Shown: piece by piece, positions 16,911-25,781 of the stretch
Numbering within the stretch: the first letter of the stretch is position 1
Layout of the letters: the number at the start of each line of letters is the position of its first letter
DNA from: Pararhodobacter sp. SW119
Lineage (GTDB): Bacteria > Pseudomonadota > Alphaproteobacteria > Rhodobacterales > Rhodobacteraceae
NCBI RefSeq assembly: GCF_017811755.1
Contig: NZ_JADDJF010000001.1
Span: forward strand, 62,001-126,000
DNA: 64,000 nt
Direction: 5' to 3'
The notes under the pieces: model-generated
Told to the model about the DNA's origin: nothing
The model's input: the letters and a program-made list of their open reading frames with translations, nothing else
Database searches by the model: none
Translations under genes and position numbers: made by a program

Positions 16911-17645
16911 GTGATGGCGCAGAAATCGACAGGACAGGGCGGATCGGGGCGCGGATCGCGCGAGTTGCGGGTCAAGGTCAAGACCGCGAAGGGGCGAAAG
17001 CTGTCGTCGACCCGCTGGCTGGAGCGGCAGTTGAACGACCCCTATGTCGCCCGCGCCCGACGCGAGGGCTATCGTGGGCGCGCCGCTTTCAAGCTGGTCG
17101 AACTGGACGACAGGTTCAGCTTTCTCAAGCCCGGCGCGCGCGTGGTCGACCTGGGCTGTGCGCCGGGAGGCTGGCTGCAGGTGGCGGTCGAGCGGGTCAA
17201 TGCGCTGGGGACGAAATCGGGCAAGAAGCAGGGGTTCGTTCTTGGCGTCGACCTGCAGGAGGTCGAGCCGCTGGCCGGTGCCGAGGTGCATCTCCTCGAC
17301 TTTCTGGACGAGGGCGCCGAAGATCGGGTGAAGGACTGGCTAGGCGGGACGGCGGATGTCGTGCTGTCCGACATGGCGGCTTCGGCCAGTGGCCACAAGC
17401 AGACCGATCACCTGCGCATCATGACGCTGTGCGAGGCGGCGGCCGAGTTCGCCTTCGATGTGCTGGAGGACGGCGGGACCTTCGTGGCCAAGGTGCTGGC
17501 CGGGGGGGCGGAGGGCAGTTTGCAGGGACTTCTGAAACAGCGCTTCGCCAAGGTGCACAACGTGAAGCCGCCCGCCAGCCGATCGGACAGTTCCGAGAAA
17601 TATGTCGTCGCACTGGGGTTCCGGGGGGCCGCGGAGGCGGAGTGA
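16911..17645 (+). CDS. rlmE: 23S rRNA (uridine-2'-O) methyltransferase RlmE (FtsJ/RrmJ)
   Basis: Methylates the 2'-OH of the A-loop uridine (U2552 in E. coli). About 244 residues; the start may be GTG 16911 or ATG 16914. RSRAYRSRAAFKL-type motif here reads [17 protein letters not shown], then the SAM loop [19 protein letters not shown] (catalytic Asp) and FVAKVLAGG (catalytic Lys), ending with [15 protein letters not shown] basic N-terminal extension of about 40 residues precedes the catalytic domain, as in other alphaproteobacteria. Confidence 0.95.
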   Translation: MMAQKSTGQGGSGRGSRELRVKVKTAKGRKLSSTRWLERQLNDPYVARARREGYRGRAAFKLVELDDRFSFLKPGARVVDLGCAPGGWLQVAVERVNALGTKSGKKQGFVLGVDLQEVEPLAGAEVHLLDFLDEGAEDRVKDWLGGTADVVLSDMAASASGHKQTDHLRIMTLCEAAAEFAFDVLEDGGTFVAKVLAGGAEGSLQGLLKQRFAKVHNVKPPASRSDSSEKYVVALGFRGAAEAE

Positions 17646-17687
17646 GCCGGCGGCGTTCTGGGGCGGCACCGGCTATTCTTGGCAGGC

Positions 17688-19826
17688 TCAGGGGCGCAAC
17701 AGGTCGGCCAGCGTATCGCGGAGGTCCGAGCTCTCCGTCAGAAGCGAGGTGCTGCGCTGCATCAAGCCGCCGTCCGCTGGCGCGAAAGTGGCGGCCATCG
17801 GCACCTGGCCCGCCTCGGTCGCGATGCGTTCCGGCAGGTCGGGACCGCCCGATCGCCGCAGCGCCCGCGCGCGAAGGCGCGCCGTATCCGCGTCGTCCAG
17901 CCCTTCAAGTTCGACCAGCGCGGCGTCTGGCGTGCCGTCGAGCAGAAGCGCGCGCGCGCGGATGCGGCGCGCGTTCACGTCCTTCAGCCCGGCGGCCAGG
18001 GTCACCGCCGGTTCGCTGAGGCCGAAGTCCAGCAGGCGTTCGGCAAGCGCGAGGCGCGTCGCCGGGGACAGGGTTGCCGAGCGCCAGTCCGCGCGGTCGA
18101 AGACGATCTGAAGGAAGTCCGCGTCCTCGGCCTGCCGCGTTAGCCGCGCCCAGATATCTTCGCTCAGGCTTTGCAGCATCTGCGCGTTCGTCGGGGTTTC
18201 GGGCAACCAGCGGGCGAGGCGGTCGAGCAGGGCGAAGGCCTCGGTCGGTTGGTCGGCGGCGGTGCGCAAGCGGATCAGTTGCGACATCAGGGTGCGGCCC
18301 GCGTCGGTTCCCCGTTCGCTGCCGGCCAGGGCCTCGGCGTCTGCCAGCAGTTCTTCGCTGACCCGTTCGCTGCGTTCCAGAGCCAGATCGAGCCGCATCA
18401 GCATCGTCGTGGGATCGCGGGGTCCGGCCTGGTCGATCCGGGCGGCGGCGCGGTCGACCTCGCCCCGCGCGGCGTCGAGGAGGGCGTCCACCCTCAGCAT
18501 CGCGGACAGGGGCGCTTCGTTCGCGCGGCGCAGGCTATCGGCGATCATCCGCGCCGCATCGCGCGCGCCGACCGCGATCAGGCGGCGCACCAGCGTTTCA
18601 CCCAGGATGGCGCGCAGCGTTTGCGGCGCTGCGACGAAGGCGCGCGCAATGGCGTCGGCGTTCTGACGGATCGCCGCGGGTTCCGCCCCGGCGAGGGCGG
18701 CGTACATCACGGCCGCGCCGCCGCAATCGATGCGTTCGGCCAGCCGCAGACGGGCGTTCGAATACCTCTCCTCGAAGATGTCGCTGAGGCCGAGCAGCAG
18801 ATCGCGCGCCGGGACCTGCCCGGGCATGTTCTCGATGACCAGCCGCGCCTCGGCGCCGAAGCCGTGTTCGAGATAGAGACGGGCGAGCGCCATGTGGGTG
18901 TCGATGTCCGGCGCGTCGAACTCCCCATAGAGGCCGCGCATGATCTCGGCCTGACGATTGCGGAAACCGGGCGCGTCGTCGGCGACGGAGAAGTCCAGCA
19001 TGTCGCTGCCGAGGCAGCCTTCGGACACGCGGGAATCTGCCTCGAGTTCGCTGGTTGTCGGATCGGTGGCACGGGTGATTCGCAGATTGTTCAGATCGGT
19101 GTCGGAGGGCTGGGGGTCGGCGGGCGGCAGAATGGTCGCACCTTGCGCCATCGTAGCCGACAACAACCCCTGCGCGATCGCCATCGACATCTGCCGGCTC
19201 AACTGCTCCATCAGCGGTGCGCGGTCCATTCGCGGATCAACGGCGGGTGGCGGTGCTTCGTCCACCACGGCCGCGCGCATGCGCCGGGCCAGATCGGCGC
19301 CGATCGTGCGTGCAATGTCCGCCGAAAACGCTGGGCGCGGATCGAGCGTGATCGCCCGGGGCGGCGCCATGATCGGCGCGCGCGGTCGCGGGCGCGGCAG
19401 TACCGGTGGGGTGCGCTGCACTGTCGGGAGGGCGTCCGTGGCGTCTGCTGCATCGTGAATGTCCAGCACGACCACGCCGCGACGGGGTTCGCTGACGCGA
19501 AGATCGCAATCGCAGTTCAGGGTCAGCGCCAGCCCATCGTCGACCCGTCGCAGGTCGGAAACCCGCGTGCGGGGGATAAGGCGAAAGATCTCGGCCGAAT
19601 CGAAATCGAGTGTTTCTGCGTTGACCCGTATCCGGCGTTCCGGTCCCTCCGGCGTCAGGTCCCAGGAAATCGCGCTTGCGGATTGAAGCACGATGCGCGT
19701 GAAATCGGCGTGCTCGCCCGAGGTGACTCGGACGGTCTGCGCGCTGATCGCCCCGGAAGGCGGCATCAGAAGCGCCGCGCAGACAAGACTGCGCGCGATC
19801 ATGCGGGCCGGGTAGCGCGGGTTCAT
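17688..19826 (-). CDS. Large exported protein downstream of motA (flagellar-operon associated, TPR-like)
   Basis: 712 residues. The start ATG (19824-19826) overlaps the motA stop in an ATGA arrangement, implying coupling. The N-terminus MIARSLVCAALLMPPSGAISAQ is a signal peptide, then an AMIN-like beta region (VRVTSGEHADFTRIVLQSASAISWDL...LSVSEP-type repeats, here DLRVSEPRRGVVVLDI), a Pro-rich linker and a long alpha-helical Ala/Leu/Arg-rich C-terminal half that looks like TPR or SEL repeats. No characterised homologue recognised. Its position as last gene of the fliL-motE-motA operon suggests a periplasmic role in motor assembly or stator function; this is inference. Confidence 0.75.
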   Translation of the reverse strand: MNPRYPARMIARSLVCAALLMPPSGAISAQTVRVTSGEHADFTRIVLQSASAISWDLTPEGPERRIRVNAETLDFDSAEIFRLIPRTRVSDLRRVDDGLALTLNCDCDLRVSEPRRGVVVLDIHDAADATDALPTVQRTPPVLPRPRPRAPIMAPPRAITLDPRPAFSADIARTIGADLARRMRAAVVDEAPPPAVDPRMDRAPLMEQLSRQMSMAIAQGLLSATMAQGATILPPADPQPSDTDLNNLRITRATDPTTSELEADSRVSEGCLGSDMLDFSVADDAPGFRNRQAEIMRGLYGEFDAPDIDTHMALARLYLEHGFGAEARLVIENMPGQVPARDLLLGLSDIFEERYSNARLRLAERIDCGGAAVMYAALAGAEPAAIRQNADAIARAFVAAPQTLRAILGETLVRRLIAVGARDAARMIADSLRRANEAPLSAMLRVDALLDAARGEVDRAAARIDQAGPRDPTTMLMRLDLALERSERVSEELLADAEALAGSERGTDAGRTLMSQLIRLRTAADQPTEAFALLDRLARWLPETPTNAQMLQSLSEDIWARLTRQAEDADFLQIVFDRADWRSATLSPATRLALAERLLDFGLSEPAVTLAAGLKDVNARRIRARALLLDGTPDAALVELEGLDDADTARLRARALRRSGGPDLPERIATEAGQVPMAATFAPADGGLMQRSTSLLTESSDLRDTLADLLRP

Positions 19827-20692
19827 GCCGCCTCGCGCTTCAGTTCGCGCAGGGCCGATTCCAGGTCGGTGTAGCTGGGACGAACGTGGTGGGGCGTGTT
19901 CTGCCGGCCGACCTCGATGCACATGTTCGCCGGATGGTTGTGAAGGTTCGCGATCAGGACCTCGCGTATCAGCGAATAGAAATGCGCGTCCTCCTCGACG
20001 ACCGAGCGCATGCGCCCGGCGAAGGGGCCGACAAAACCGTAGGAAAGGAAGACGCCAAGGAAGGTGCCGACGAGCGCGCCGCCGATCATCCCGCCGAGGA
20101 TTTCCGGGGGTTCGTTGATCGAGGCCATGGTCTTGATCACGCCAAGGACCGCCGCGACGATTCCCAGCGCGGGCAGGCCGTCGGCCACCGTCTGCATCGC
20201 GTGGCTCGGATGCAGCGCGTGGTGCAGACTGGCCTCCATCCGCTTGTCGAGCACTTCCTCGACCTGGTGGGGGTCGTCGTAGCTCATGGTGATCGCGCGC
20301 AACGTATCGCAGATGAGATCGACAGCCTCGTGATCCTTCAGGATTTTCGGGTAGCGGGTAAAGATCGAGGAGTCCTCGGGGTTCTCGATATGCTCTTCCA
20401 GGACCACGGGGTTCTGCCGGGCGAGGCGGATCAGTTCGAAGAGCAGGCACAGAAGATCGCGGTAGTCGCCGGGTTGCCAGTCCGGTCCGCGGAAGACCTT
20501 GCCGATATAGCGCAGGGTCTGCTTGGCACCGGCGCCGGAGTTGGCGATCAGGAACGCGCCGAGCGCGGCGCCGCCGATCATCGTCATCTCGAAAGGCAGC
20601 GCGTAGAGGATGATTCCGAACTTGCCGCCGGCCATCGTGTAGCCGCCGAAGACCATCACCAAGACGACAAGAATGCCGACGATTCCTAGCAT
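19823..20692 (-). CDS. motA: Flagellar motor stator protein MotA
   Basis: 289 residues, typical MotA length. MLGIVGILVVLVMVFGGYTMAGG begins the first membrane helix; the cytoplasmic region has the charged residues needed for rotor contact and the C-terminal half shows GLPALGIVAAVLGVIKTM and GALVGTFLGVFLSYGFVGPFA, the third and fourth helices with the conserved Pro-containing segment. It forms the proton channel with MotB, which is not in this window. It is fourth in the minus-strand operon fliL-hyp-motE-motA and overlaps the next gene by 4 nt. Confidence 0.96.
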   Translation of the reverse strand: MLGIVGILVVLVMVFGGYTMAGGKFGIILYALPFEMTMIGGAALGAFLIANSGAGAKQTLRYIGKVFRGPDWQPGDYRDLLCLLFELIRLARQNPVVLEEHIENPEDSSIFTRYPKILKDHEAVDLICDTLRAITMSYDDPHQVEEVLDKRMEASLHHALHPSHAMQTVADGLPALGIVAAVLGVIKTMASINEPPEILGGMIGGALVGTFLGVFLSYGFVGPFAGRMRSVVEEDAHFYSLIREVLIANLHNHPANMCIEVGRQNTPHHVRPSYTDLESALRELKREAA

Positions 20693-20747
20693 GCATCGCT
20701 CCGGGGTTTGCGCTCGGCCAGCTTTTCAGGCCTGCCTTAAGAAAGCG

Positions 20748-21389
20748 TCACTCTTCAACGGGTTCCCGGCGCGGAACGAGCGCGTTTCGCCCGGCCAGCA
20801 TGGCACTGAGCGCGTAGGCCTGTCGCGGTTCCAGTCCGGCAAGGATCGGGGCGGCGATTTCGGGGCGCAGTCGGCCAAGGAAGCCGGCCGCGAACTGGAC
20901 CTCCATCTCGGCGAAGACGCGCGCGGCCTCCTCGGGCTTCATGTTCTCGTAGACCTGCACGAGGCGCGCGATGTCGTCCTCGGCCGCGCGGTCGGCGCGC
21001 GCCATGGTGGCGGCAAGCGCCTCTTCGGCGGCGCGCAGCGCGGCGATCTGTTCGGTGATCCGGCGCTCGGCCTCGGCCAGGTTGCGGGCGCGATCATCCA
21101 GCGCTTCTTCGCGCGCCTGCAGGGCCTGTTCGCGGCGCGTCAGGCTCAGGACAATGTCGGCCGTTTCGGCGCTGCTGACGGGACGCGCGGCGGGCTGGGA
21201 TTCGATCGAGGTTGCCGGAGGGGCGGCAGCGGCTGCAGCGTCCAGCGCAACCGCTTCCCCCAGGCCAGAGGCGAGACGGAGCGCGCCGGCAACGCAGATT
21301 ATCGCGGCCATGGTCGGCAGGATGCGCGCGCGCGGACGGGACCGCGTGGCGTACTTTCCGGGCGCTACGGGGCTGGTCGGTCGGGTCAT
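20748..21389 (-). CDS. motE: MotE family flagellar protein (MgtE_N-like domain)
   Basis: 213 residues with an N-terminal membrane segment (about 26-46), a coiled coil rich in Glu/Ala/Arg (about 75-135: REQALQAREEALDDRARNL) and a C-terminal MgtE-N-like helical domain (VQVYENMKPEEAARVFAEM...AAGFLGRLRPEIAAPILAGLEP). This layout matches MotE, described in rhizobia as a periplasmic chaperone for the motility protein MotC. Its ATG overlaps the upstream gene's stop by 4 nt. The gene name is family-level, not proven. Confidence 0.75.
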   Translation of the reverse strand: MTRPTSPVAPGKYATRSRPRARILPTMAAIICVAGALRLASGLGEAVALDAAAAAAPPATSIESQPAARPVSSAETADIVLSLTRREQALQAREEALDDRARNLAEAERRITEQIAALRAAEEALAATMARADRAAEDDIARLVQVYENMKPEEAARVFAEMEVQFAAGFLGRLRPEIAAPILAGLEPRQAYALSAMLAGRNALVPRREPVEE

Positions 21390-21940
21390 GCGCTCGCCTC
21401 GATCCGACGCCGGCGGCGAACGACGCGGCTTCGCGAGCGTTTCATCGGCCGCTCGACCGGTTCGAGGGTTCCAGCCCGGGAGGCCTGGTCCGGCGCAATA
21501 TCCCCATTTGCAGCGGTGCCTTCAGCGTCGCTCTCGGCGTCGGATTGCAGACGGTTCGTGTTCCAGCGTGACAGGGGCCGCGCCGATGGAAAGGAGTCTG
21601 AGACGCGGGTTGCCGCGGCGGCGCGTGCCTGTTTCGGCGGGCGCACGGTGTCGGATGGCGGCAGATCGTGCAGCGCGGCCATCAACAGCTCCAGCTGGCG
21701 GCATGCGGCATCGGCGCGCTTGGTCTGGCTTTCCAGTTTTCCGGCCGATTCGCGGGCGGTTTCCTGCGCGGATTTCAAGGCGCGGGTCAGATCGTCGACC
21801 TGGGCGGACAGGATCGCGATCGCACCGCCGATGCCACTGTCGAGACGCCCCAGCGCCTTCAATCGACGCGAAAGCACGAAGCAGAAGGCGGTGACTCCAA
21901 GAGCCCCGCCCGCAATCAGAAGATCGGCTAGGAAATCCAT
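21386..21940 (-). CDS. Flagellar-operon membrane/coiled-coil protein, hypothetical
   Basis: 184 residues: one N-terminal membrane helix (about 5-24), a helical coiled-coil stretch (about 45-95, ALKSAQETARESAGKLESQTKRADAACRQLELLM), then a low-complexity tail ending in a very basic cluster (RPMKRSRSRVVRRRRRIEASA). It sits between fliL and motE with 8 nt to fliL and a 4-nt overlap with motE. The topology suggests an inner-membrane protein with a cytoplasmic tail. Not recognised as any named flagellar component. Confidence 0.7.
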   Translation of the reverse strand: MDFLADLLIAGGALGVTAFCFVLSRRLKALGRLDSGIGGAIAILSAQVDDLTRALKSAQETARESAGKLESQTKRADAACRQLELLMAALHDLPPSDTVRPPKQARAAAATRVSDSFPSARPLSRWNTNRLQSDAESDAEGTAANGDIAPDQASRAGTLEPVERPMKRSRSRVVRRRRRIEASA

Positions 21941-21948
21941 CTTGTCCC

Positions 21949-22431
21949 TCAGTTCAGCACGAATTCGGTGATCAGAAGATCGCTGACCAGCCCCGGCCCG
22001 GTGACGATCTGAACCCGGCGCAGCATCTGACCCCGCAGCCGCAGAAGTGCCGCGGGTTCCTCGATCTCGTGGGCTTCCAATGCGCGCAGATAGACGTTGA
22101 TCACATCAAGGACCCGAGGGGCGAGGCGGGTCACTTCGGCCTCGTGCGCAGGAAGCACCTCCAGCTCGGCGACGAAGCGCAGATGCCGCGCCTCGCCGCG
22201 CCCGCCCAGGCTTATGACGAGCGGATCGAGGGGAACGAAGACATGCGTGATGTTCTGGCCCGGCCGGACCGTGGCGACTACGGGATCAGGAGCGACGTCG
22301 AGACCCAGCAAATCCGTGTAGCTTGCGAAGAAGCCGCCCGCACCCAGTGCCGCCGCCAGGATAAGTCCCGCGAGCAAGGGTAGTTTCGAGCCTTTCGGTG
22401 CCGCGTCCTGCGGCATGGCGGTGTCGGTCAT
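21949..22431 (-). CDS. fliL: Flagellar basal-body-associated protein FliL
   Basis: 160 residues from ATG 22429-22431 (MTDTAMPQDAAPKGSKLPLLAGLILAAALGAGGFF); an upstream in-frame ATG would add a basic extension that spoils the N-in topology. One membrane helix (about 15-34) is followed by the periplasmic FliL domain: VFVPLDPLVISLGG...ARHLRFVAELEV...RVLDVINVYLRAL, ending LLITEFVLN. FliL surrounds the stator and supports torque. First gene of the minus-strand motor operon and divergent from fliF. Confidence 0.9.
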   Translation of the reverse strand: MTDTAMPQDAAPKGSKLPLLAGLILAAALGAGGFFASYTDLLGLDVAPDPVVATVRPGQNITHVFVPLDPLVISLGGRGEARHLRFVAELEVLPAHEAEVTRLAPRVLDVINVYLRALEAHEIEEPAALLRLRGQMLRRVQIVTGPGLVSDLLITEFVLN

Positions 22432-22478
22432 GCGGTCCTCGCATTCGCGCTTTCGCCGCAGGTTCTGGCACATTGTCA

Positions 22479-22493
22479 CTAACCGATTGTTAA
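22479..22493. promoter_or_regulatory. CtrA-like box CTAA-N7-TTAA between fliL and fliF
   Basis: CTAACCGATTGTTAA at 22479-22493 matches the alphaproteobacterial CtrA consensus TTAA-N7-TTAA except for the first base. It lies in the 118-bp spacer between the two divergent flagellar operons; CtrA is a known regulator of flagellar genes in this class. A single imperfect site could also be chance. Confidence 0.45.
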
Positions 22494-22549
22494 ACGCTGT
22501 CGTTCAAGGATCGACCCCGACGCGGCAGAAGGCCGAGCGGGAGAGACAC

Positions 22550-24142
22550 TTGGAACAGGTGATGTCAGTCTGGAATGCGCTCGATCTGCGGCGACGGGTC
22601 GTGATCGTGGGTGCGACGCTGGCGGTGTTTCTGGCCGTTTCGGGCCTGGCGCGGATGGCGGCCGCGCCGTCCATGGCGCTATTGTATGCCGGGCTTGAAA
22701 GCGGACCGGCGGGCGAGGTCGTTCAGGCGCTGGACCAACGCAACATCGCCTTCGAGGTGCGTGGCGACGCGATCTATGTCGACGCGCGGGTGCGCGACGA
22801 GACTCGCATGTCGCTGGCCGCGCAGGGGCTGCCGGCGAATTCGACCAGCGGATACGAATTGCTGGACGGGCTGACGGGTTTCGGCACCACCTCGCAGATG
22901 TTCGACGCTGCCTATTGGCGGGCGAAGGAGGGCGAGCTTGCCCGGACCATCGTCGCCAATCCCCATGTCCGGGCAGCGCGGGTGCATATCTCGCAGGGTG
23001 CCGGGCTGGCTTTCCGGCGCGACCAGCTCGGATCGGCGTCGGTCATGATCACGCCGGCGGGGACCGTGCTTTCGCCACCGCAGGCGCAGGCGATCCGCTT
23101 CCTCGTGGCGTCTGCGGTCGCCGGGCTGGCGGCAGAAAGCGTATCGGTGATCGATACCAGCACCGGTCTGGTCGTCGCAGAACCGGGCGAGGGGACCGCC
23201 AGCGGCAGCGACCGGGCAAGCGAACTCAGACGCAATGTAGAGCGTCTGCTCGAGGCGCATGTCGGTGCCGGTCGCGCCGTCGTCGAGGTCAACGTGGAAA
23301 CCGTGACGGACCGCGAAACCATCGTCGAGCGGCGGATCGATCCGGAGAGTCGCATCGCGGTGACTCAGGAAAGCGAGGAGCGCAACGCCACCTCGAACGA
23401 CTCGCGTTCGGCGGGTGTCACGGTTGCGTCGAACCTGCCCGATGGCGATGCCGCGGGCGGAGACGGGCGCAGCGAATCGCGGGACACCTCCAGCCGGCAG
23501 CGCATCAGCTACGATGTCAGCCAGACCCAGCGCGAAATCCAGCGCGGTCCGGGTGCGGTGCGACGGCTGACCGTAGCGGTGCTGATCGACGGCCTGCGTG
23601 CCCCGGACGAGAGCGGCGCGATGCAATGGACACCACGCTCCGACGCCGAACTTGAGTCCCTGCGCGAACTCGTGGCCTCGACAGTGGGCTACGATGAAGC
23701 GCGGGGCGACGTGATCACCATCCGCTCGCTGCCGTTCGAGCCGGTGATGCGCGCCGAAGGCAGCGCGCCGTCCTTGGGCCTGATCGAGCGTCTGGGCCTC
23801 GACGTTATGGCGCTGATCCGGCTTGCCGCCCTTGCGGTGGTGGCGATCTTCCTGGCGCTCTTCGTGCTGCGGCCCTTGTTGCTGGGACGTCGCGGCGCGG
23901 ACGATCCGCTTGAACTGCCGCGCCCGGGCGGCGCCTTGGCCGGCGGCCCGTATCTGAGTGGCGAGATCGATGACGGCGATTCCGATGCCAGTGCGCTTTA
24001 TCCGGTCAATGCCGATGGCAGCCGCGCCGATGCAGTGCCCGAGGACCCGGTCGAACGCATGCGCCGGCTGATCGCCGAGCGCCAGGACGAGACCGTCGAG
24101 ATTCTGCGCGGCTGGATGGAAGAACGCGAGGAAACCCGCTGA
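22550..24142 (+). CDS. fliF: Flagellar MS-ring protein FliF
   Basis: 530 residues if TTG 22550 is used (MEQVMSVWNALDLRRRV, with GGGAGAG upstream), which fits the usual FliF N-terminus; ATG 22562 is the alternative. The first membrane helix (about 19-38) is followed by the periplasmic ring-building motifs YAGLESGPAGEVVQALDQRNIAFEV and ANPHVRAARVHIS, the second helix (about 420-445, LIRLAALAVVAIFLALFVLRPLLL) and a cytoplasmic tail ending ETVEILRGWM, the FliG-binding peptide. It overlaps fliH by 1 nt and heads the fliF-fliH-fliN-fliP operon. Confidence 0.95.
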   Translation: MEQVMSVWNALDLRRRVVIVGATLAVFLAVSGLARMAAAPSMALLYAGLESGPAGEVVQALDQRNIAFEVRGDAIYVDARVRDETRMSLAAQGLPANSTSGYELLDGLTGFGTTSQMFDAAYWRAKEGELARTIVANPHVRAARVHISQGAGLAFRRDQLGSASVMITPAGTVLSPPQAQAIRFLVASAVAGLAAESVSVIDTSTGLVVAEPGEGTASGSDRASELRRNVERLLEAHVGAGRAVVEVNVETVTDRETIVERRIDPESRIAVTQESEERNATSNDSRSAGVTVASNLPDGDAAGGDGRSESRDTSSRQRISYDVSQTQREIQRGPGAVRRLTVAVLIDGLRAPDESGAMQWTPRSDAELESLRELVASTVGYDEARGDVITIRSLPFEPVMRAEGSAPSLGLIERLGLDVMALIRLAALAVVAIFLALFVLRPLLLGRRGADDPLELPRPGGALAGGPYLSGEIDDGDSDASALYPVNADGSRADAVPEDPVERMRRLIAERQDETVEILRGWMEEREETR

Positions 24143-24738
24143 TGCCGATGCCGCTTCGCCTTGAAGTTTTCGAAACCCTCGCAGAATCCGGCGTGCCGCA
24201 ACTTCTGCTGCCCGAGCAGATCGAGGAGTTGCGCCTTTCGGCCTACGAGAACGGCTACAATGCGGGCTGGGACGATGCCGGACACCAGGTCGCGGATGAA
24301 GATCGTGCCCGGCGGGTTGAGGTCGAGCGCCAGCTGCAGCAACTTGCCTTCACCTATCACGAGGTGCGCGCGCATCTGCTGCGCGCGATCGAACCGGTCT
24401 TCGAGGCGATGCTCGCCACCGTGATCCCGGCGGCAGCGCGCGCTTCGGTCCTGCCGATGGCGATCGAGCAGTTGATTTCACTGGCCGGTGCGATCGCCGA
24501 GACCCCGGTGACGCTGCGCGTGAGCCCCGGCACGCGTGCGGAGTTCGAGGCGGCGCTCGGTGGACTGGTCCTGCCGCCACTGGCCATTGTCGAGTGCGAG
24601 AAGGTCGCCCCCCTGCAGGCTGAAATCGCCTTTGAGCCGAACGAGACACGGATCGATCTTGAAGCCGTGTCTGCCGAATTGCGCGCCGCCATCACGCGCT
24701 TCTACATGATCCAGAATGAAGAGGTGAAACATGCCTGA
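24142..24738 (+). CDS. FliH-like flagellar export apparatus protein
   Basis: 198 residues with a long central helix (EEYENGYNAGWDDA-like, here LSAYENGYNAGWDDAGHQVADEDRARRVEVERQLQQL) and a C-terminal helix-strand domain ending FYMIQNEEVKHA. The G-x3-G spacing in ENGYNAGW and the position directly between fliF and fliN support FliH, the regulator of the export ATPase FliI; similarity is weak, as usual for FliH. The ATG overlaps the fliF stop by 1 nt and the end overlaps fliN by 8 nt. No signal peptide. Confidence 0.7.
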   Translation: MPMPLRLEVFETLAESGVPQLLLPEQIEELRLSAYENGYNAGWDDAGHQVADEDRARRVEVERQLQQLAFTYHEVRAHLLRAIEPVFEAMLATVIPAAARASVLPMAIEQLISLAGAIAETPVTLRVSPGTRAEFEAALGGLVLPPLAIVECEKVAPLQAEIAFEPNETRIDLEAVSAELRAAITRFYMIQNEEVKHA

Positions 24739-25045
24739 TGCCGAAGCCCCCGCCGCCACCCCGGAGGCACAGGGCGGCACGCCGAACCTGTCCCGCGGGG
24801 CCTTCACACAGGTTCCCATTGAGATAGTGATTTCAGTCGGGCGCGCGCGTCCGATGGTCCGCGACCTTCTGCGTTTGCAGCGCGACAGCGTGCTGCCGCT
24901 GGACCGGCGCGTCGACGACCCGGTCGAGCTTTACGTCGGTGACAAGCTGATCGCCCGCGGCCAGTTGGAAGAACTCGAAGGGGAGCAGGCAGGACAGATG
25001 GCCGTCCGCCTGACCGAGGTTGCCGATCTGAGCGACGGGGTCTGA
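24731..25045 (+). CDS. fliN: Flagellar motor switch protein FliN
   Basis: 104 residues. After a short Pro/Ala-rich leader, the SpoA domain is complete: VPIEIVISVGRARPMVRDLLRLQRDSVLPLDRRVDDPVELYVGDKLIARGQLEEL, the FliN signature of a C-ring subunit. It overlaps fliH by 8 nt and is 1 nt from the fliP GTG, so the operon is tightly coupled. FliM is not in the window. Confidence 0.93.
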   Translation: MPDAEAPAATPEAQGGTPNLSRGAFTQVPIEIVISVGRARPMVRDLLRLQRDSVLPLDRRVDDPVELYVGDKLIARGQLEELEGEQAGQMAVRLTEVADLSDGV

Positions 25046-25046
25046 G

Positions 25047-25781
25047 GTGACCCAGCGGGAGCGGCACGCGCTGGCGCTTCTGGTGCTGGCGGCCGTGTTT
25101 GCGCCCGCGCCCCTTCTGGCCCAGGAGATCACGCTGAACTTCGGCGAGGGCGACGCGCTGGCGACGCGAACCGTGCAGTTGCTGGTGCTGCTCACGGTTC
25201 TCAGCCTCGTGCCGGCGCTGGCGATCATGATCACCTGCTTTCCGTTCATCGTGACGGTGCTGGCGATCCTGCGCCAGGCGATCGGCCTGCAGCAATCGCC
25301 CCCCGGGATGCTGCTGACGACGCTTGCGATGTTCCTGACCTATTTCGTCATGGAACCCGTCTTCACCGCCGCATGGACCGCCGGGATTGTGCCGCTGAAT
25401 GCCGGGGAGGTCGGGCTGGAGGAAGCCTTCGCGCGCGCGATCGAGCCGTTTCGCACCTTCATGCTGGGCCGCGTCAGCGTCGATACCTTTGCCAATCTTG
25501 CTGCCCTGCGCCCGGATGCGCCCGCCTTCGGTGCCGAGGCACCGCTTTCGGTGCTGGTGCCGTCGTTCCTGCTGTCAGAACTTTCGCGCGCCTTCGAGGT
25601 GGGTTTCCTGATTTTCCTGCCGTTCCTGATCATCGACCTGGTGGTTGCGGCGGTGCTCATGTCGATGGGGATGATGATGGTGCCGCCAGCGATCGTCGCG
25701 CTGCCCTTCAAGCTTGCCTTCTTCGTCGTCGCCGACGGCTGGTCGCTGATCTCTGCCGCGTTGGTGCAGGGGTATTTCTAG
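25047..25781 (+). CDS. fliP: Flagellar type III export gate protein FliP
   Basis: 244 residues from GTG 25047. A signal peptide (ALALLVLAAVFAPAPLLAQ) precedes the core; FliP is one of the few export-gate proteins with a cleaved signal. Family motifs: LSLVPALAIMITCFPFIVTVLAILRQAIGLQQSPPGMLL, MLGRVSVDTFANL and the C-terminal FLIFLPFLIIDLVVAAVLMSMGMMMVPP. Its stop overlaps the stop of the convergent response-regulator gene by 4 nt, so the fli operon ends here. Confidence 0.96.
   Translation: MTQRERHALALLVLAAVFAPAPLLAQEITLNFGEGDALATRTVQLLVLLTVLSLVPALAIMITCFPFIVTVLAILRQAIGLQQSPPGMLLTTLAMFLTYFVMEPVFTAAWTAGIVPLNAGEVGLEEAFARAIEPFRTFMLGRVSVDTFANLAALRPDAPAFGAEAPLSVLVPSFLLSELSRAFEVGFLIFLPFLIIDLVVAAVLMSMGMMMVPPAIVALPFKLAFFVVADGWSLISAALVQGYF

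Noticed and set aside
19827-20696. N-terminal extension of the large flagellar-operon protein through motA
   Set aside because: That frame is open by chance of codon bias; the ATGA overlap and signal peptide mark the real start at 19826.
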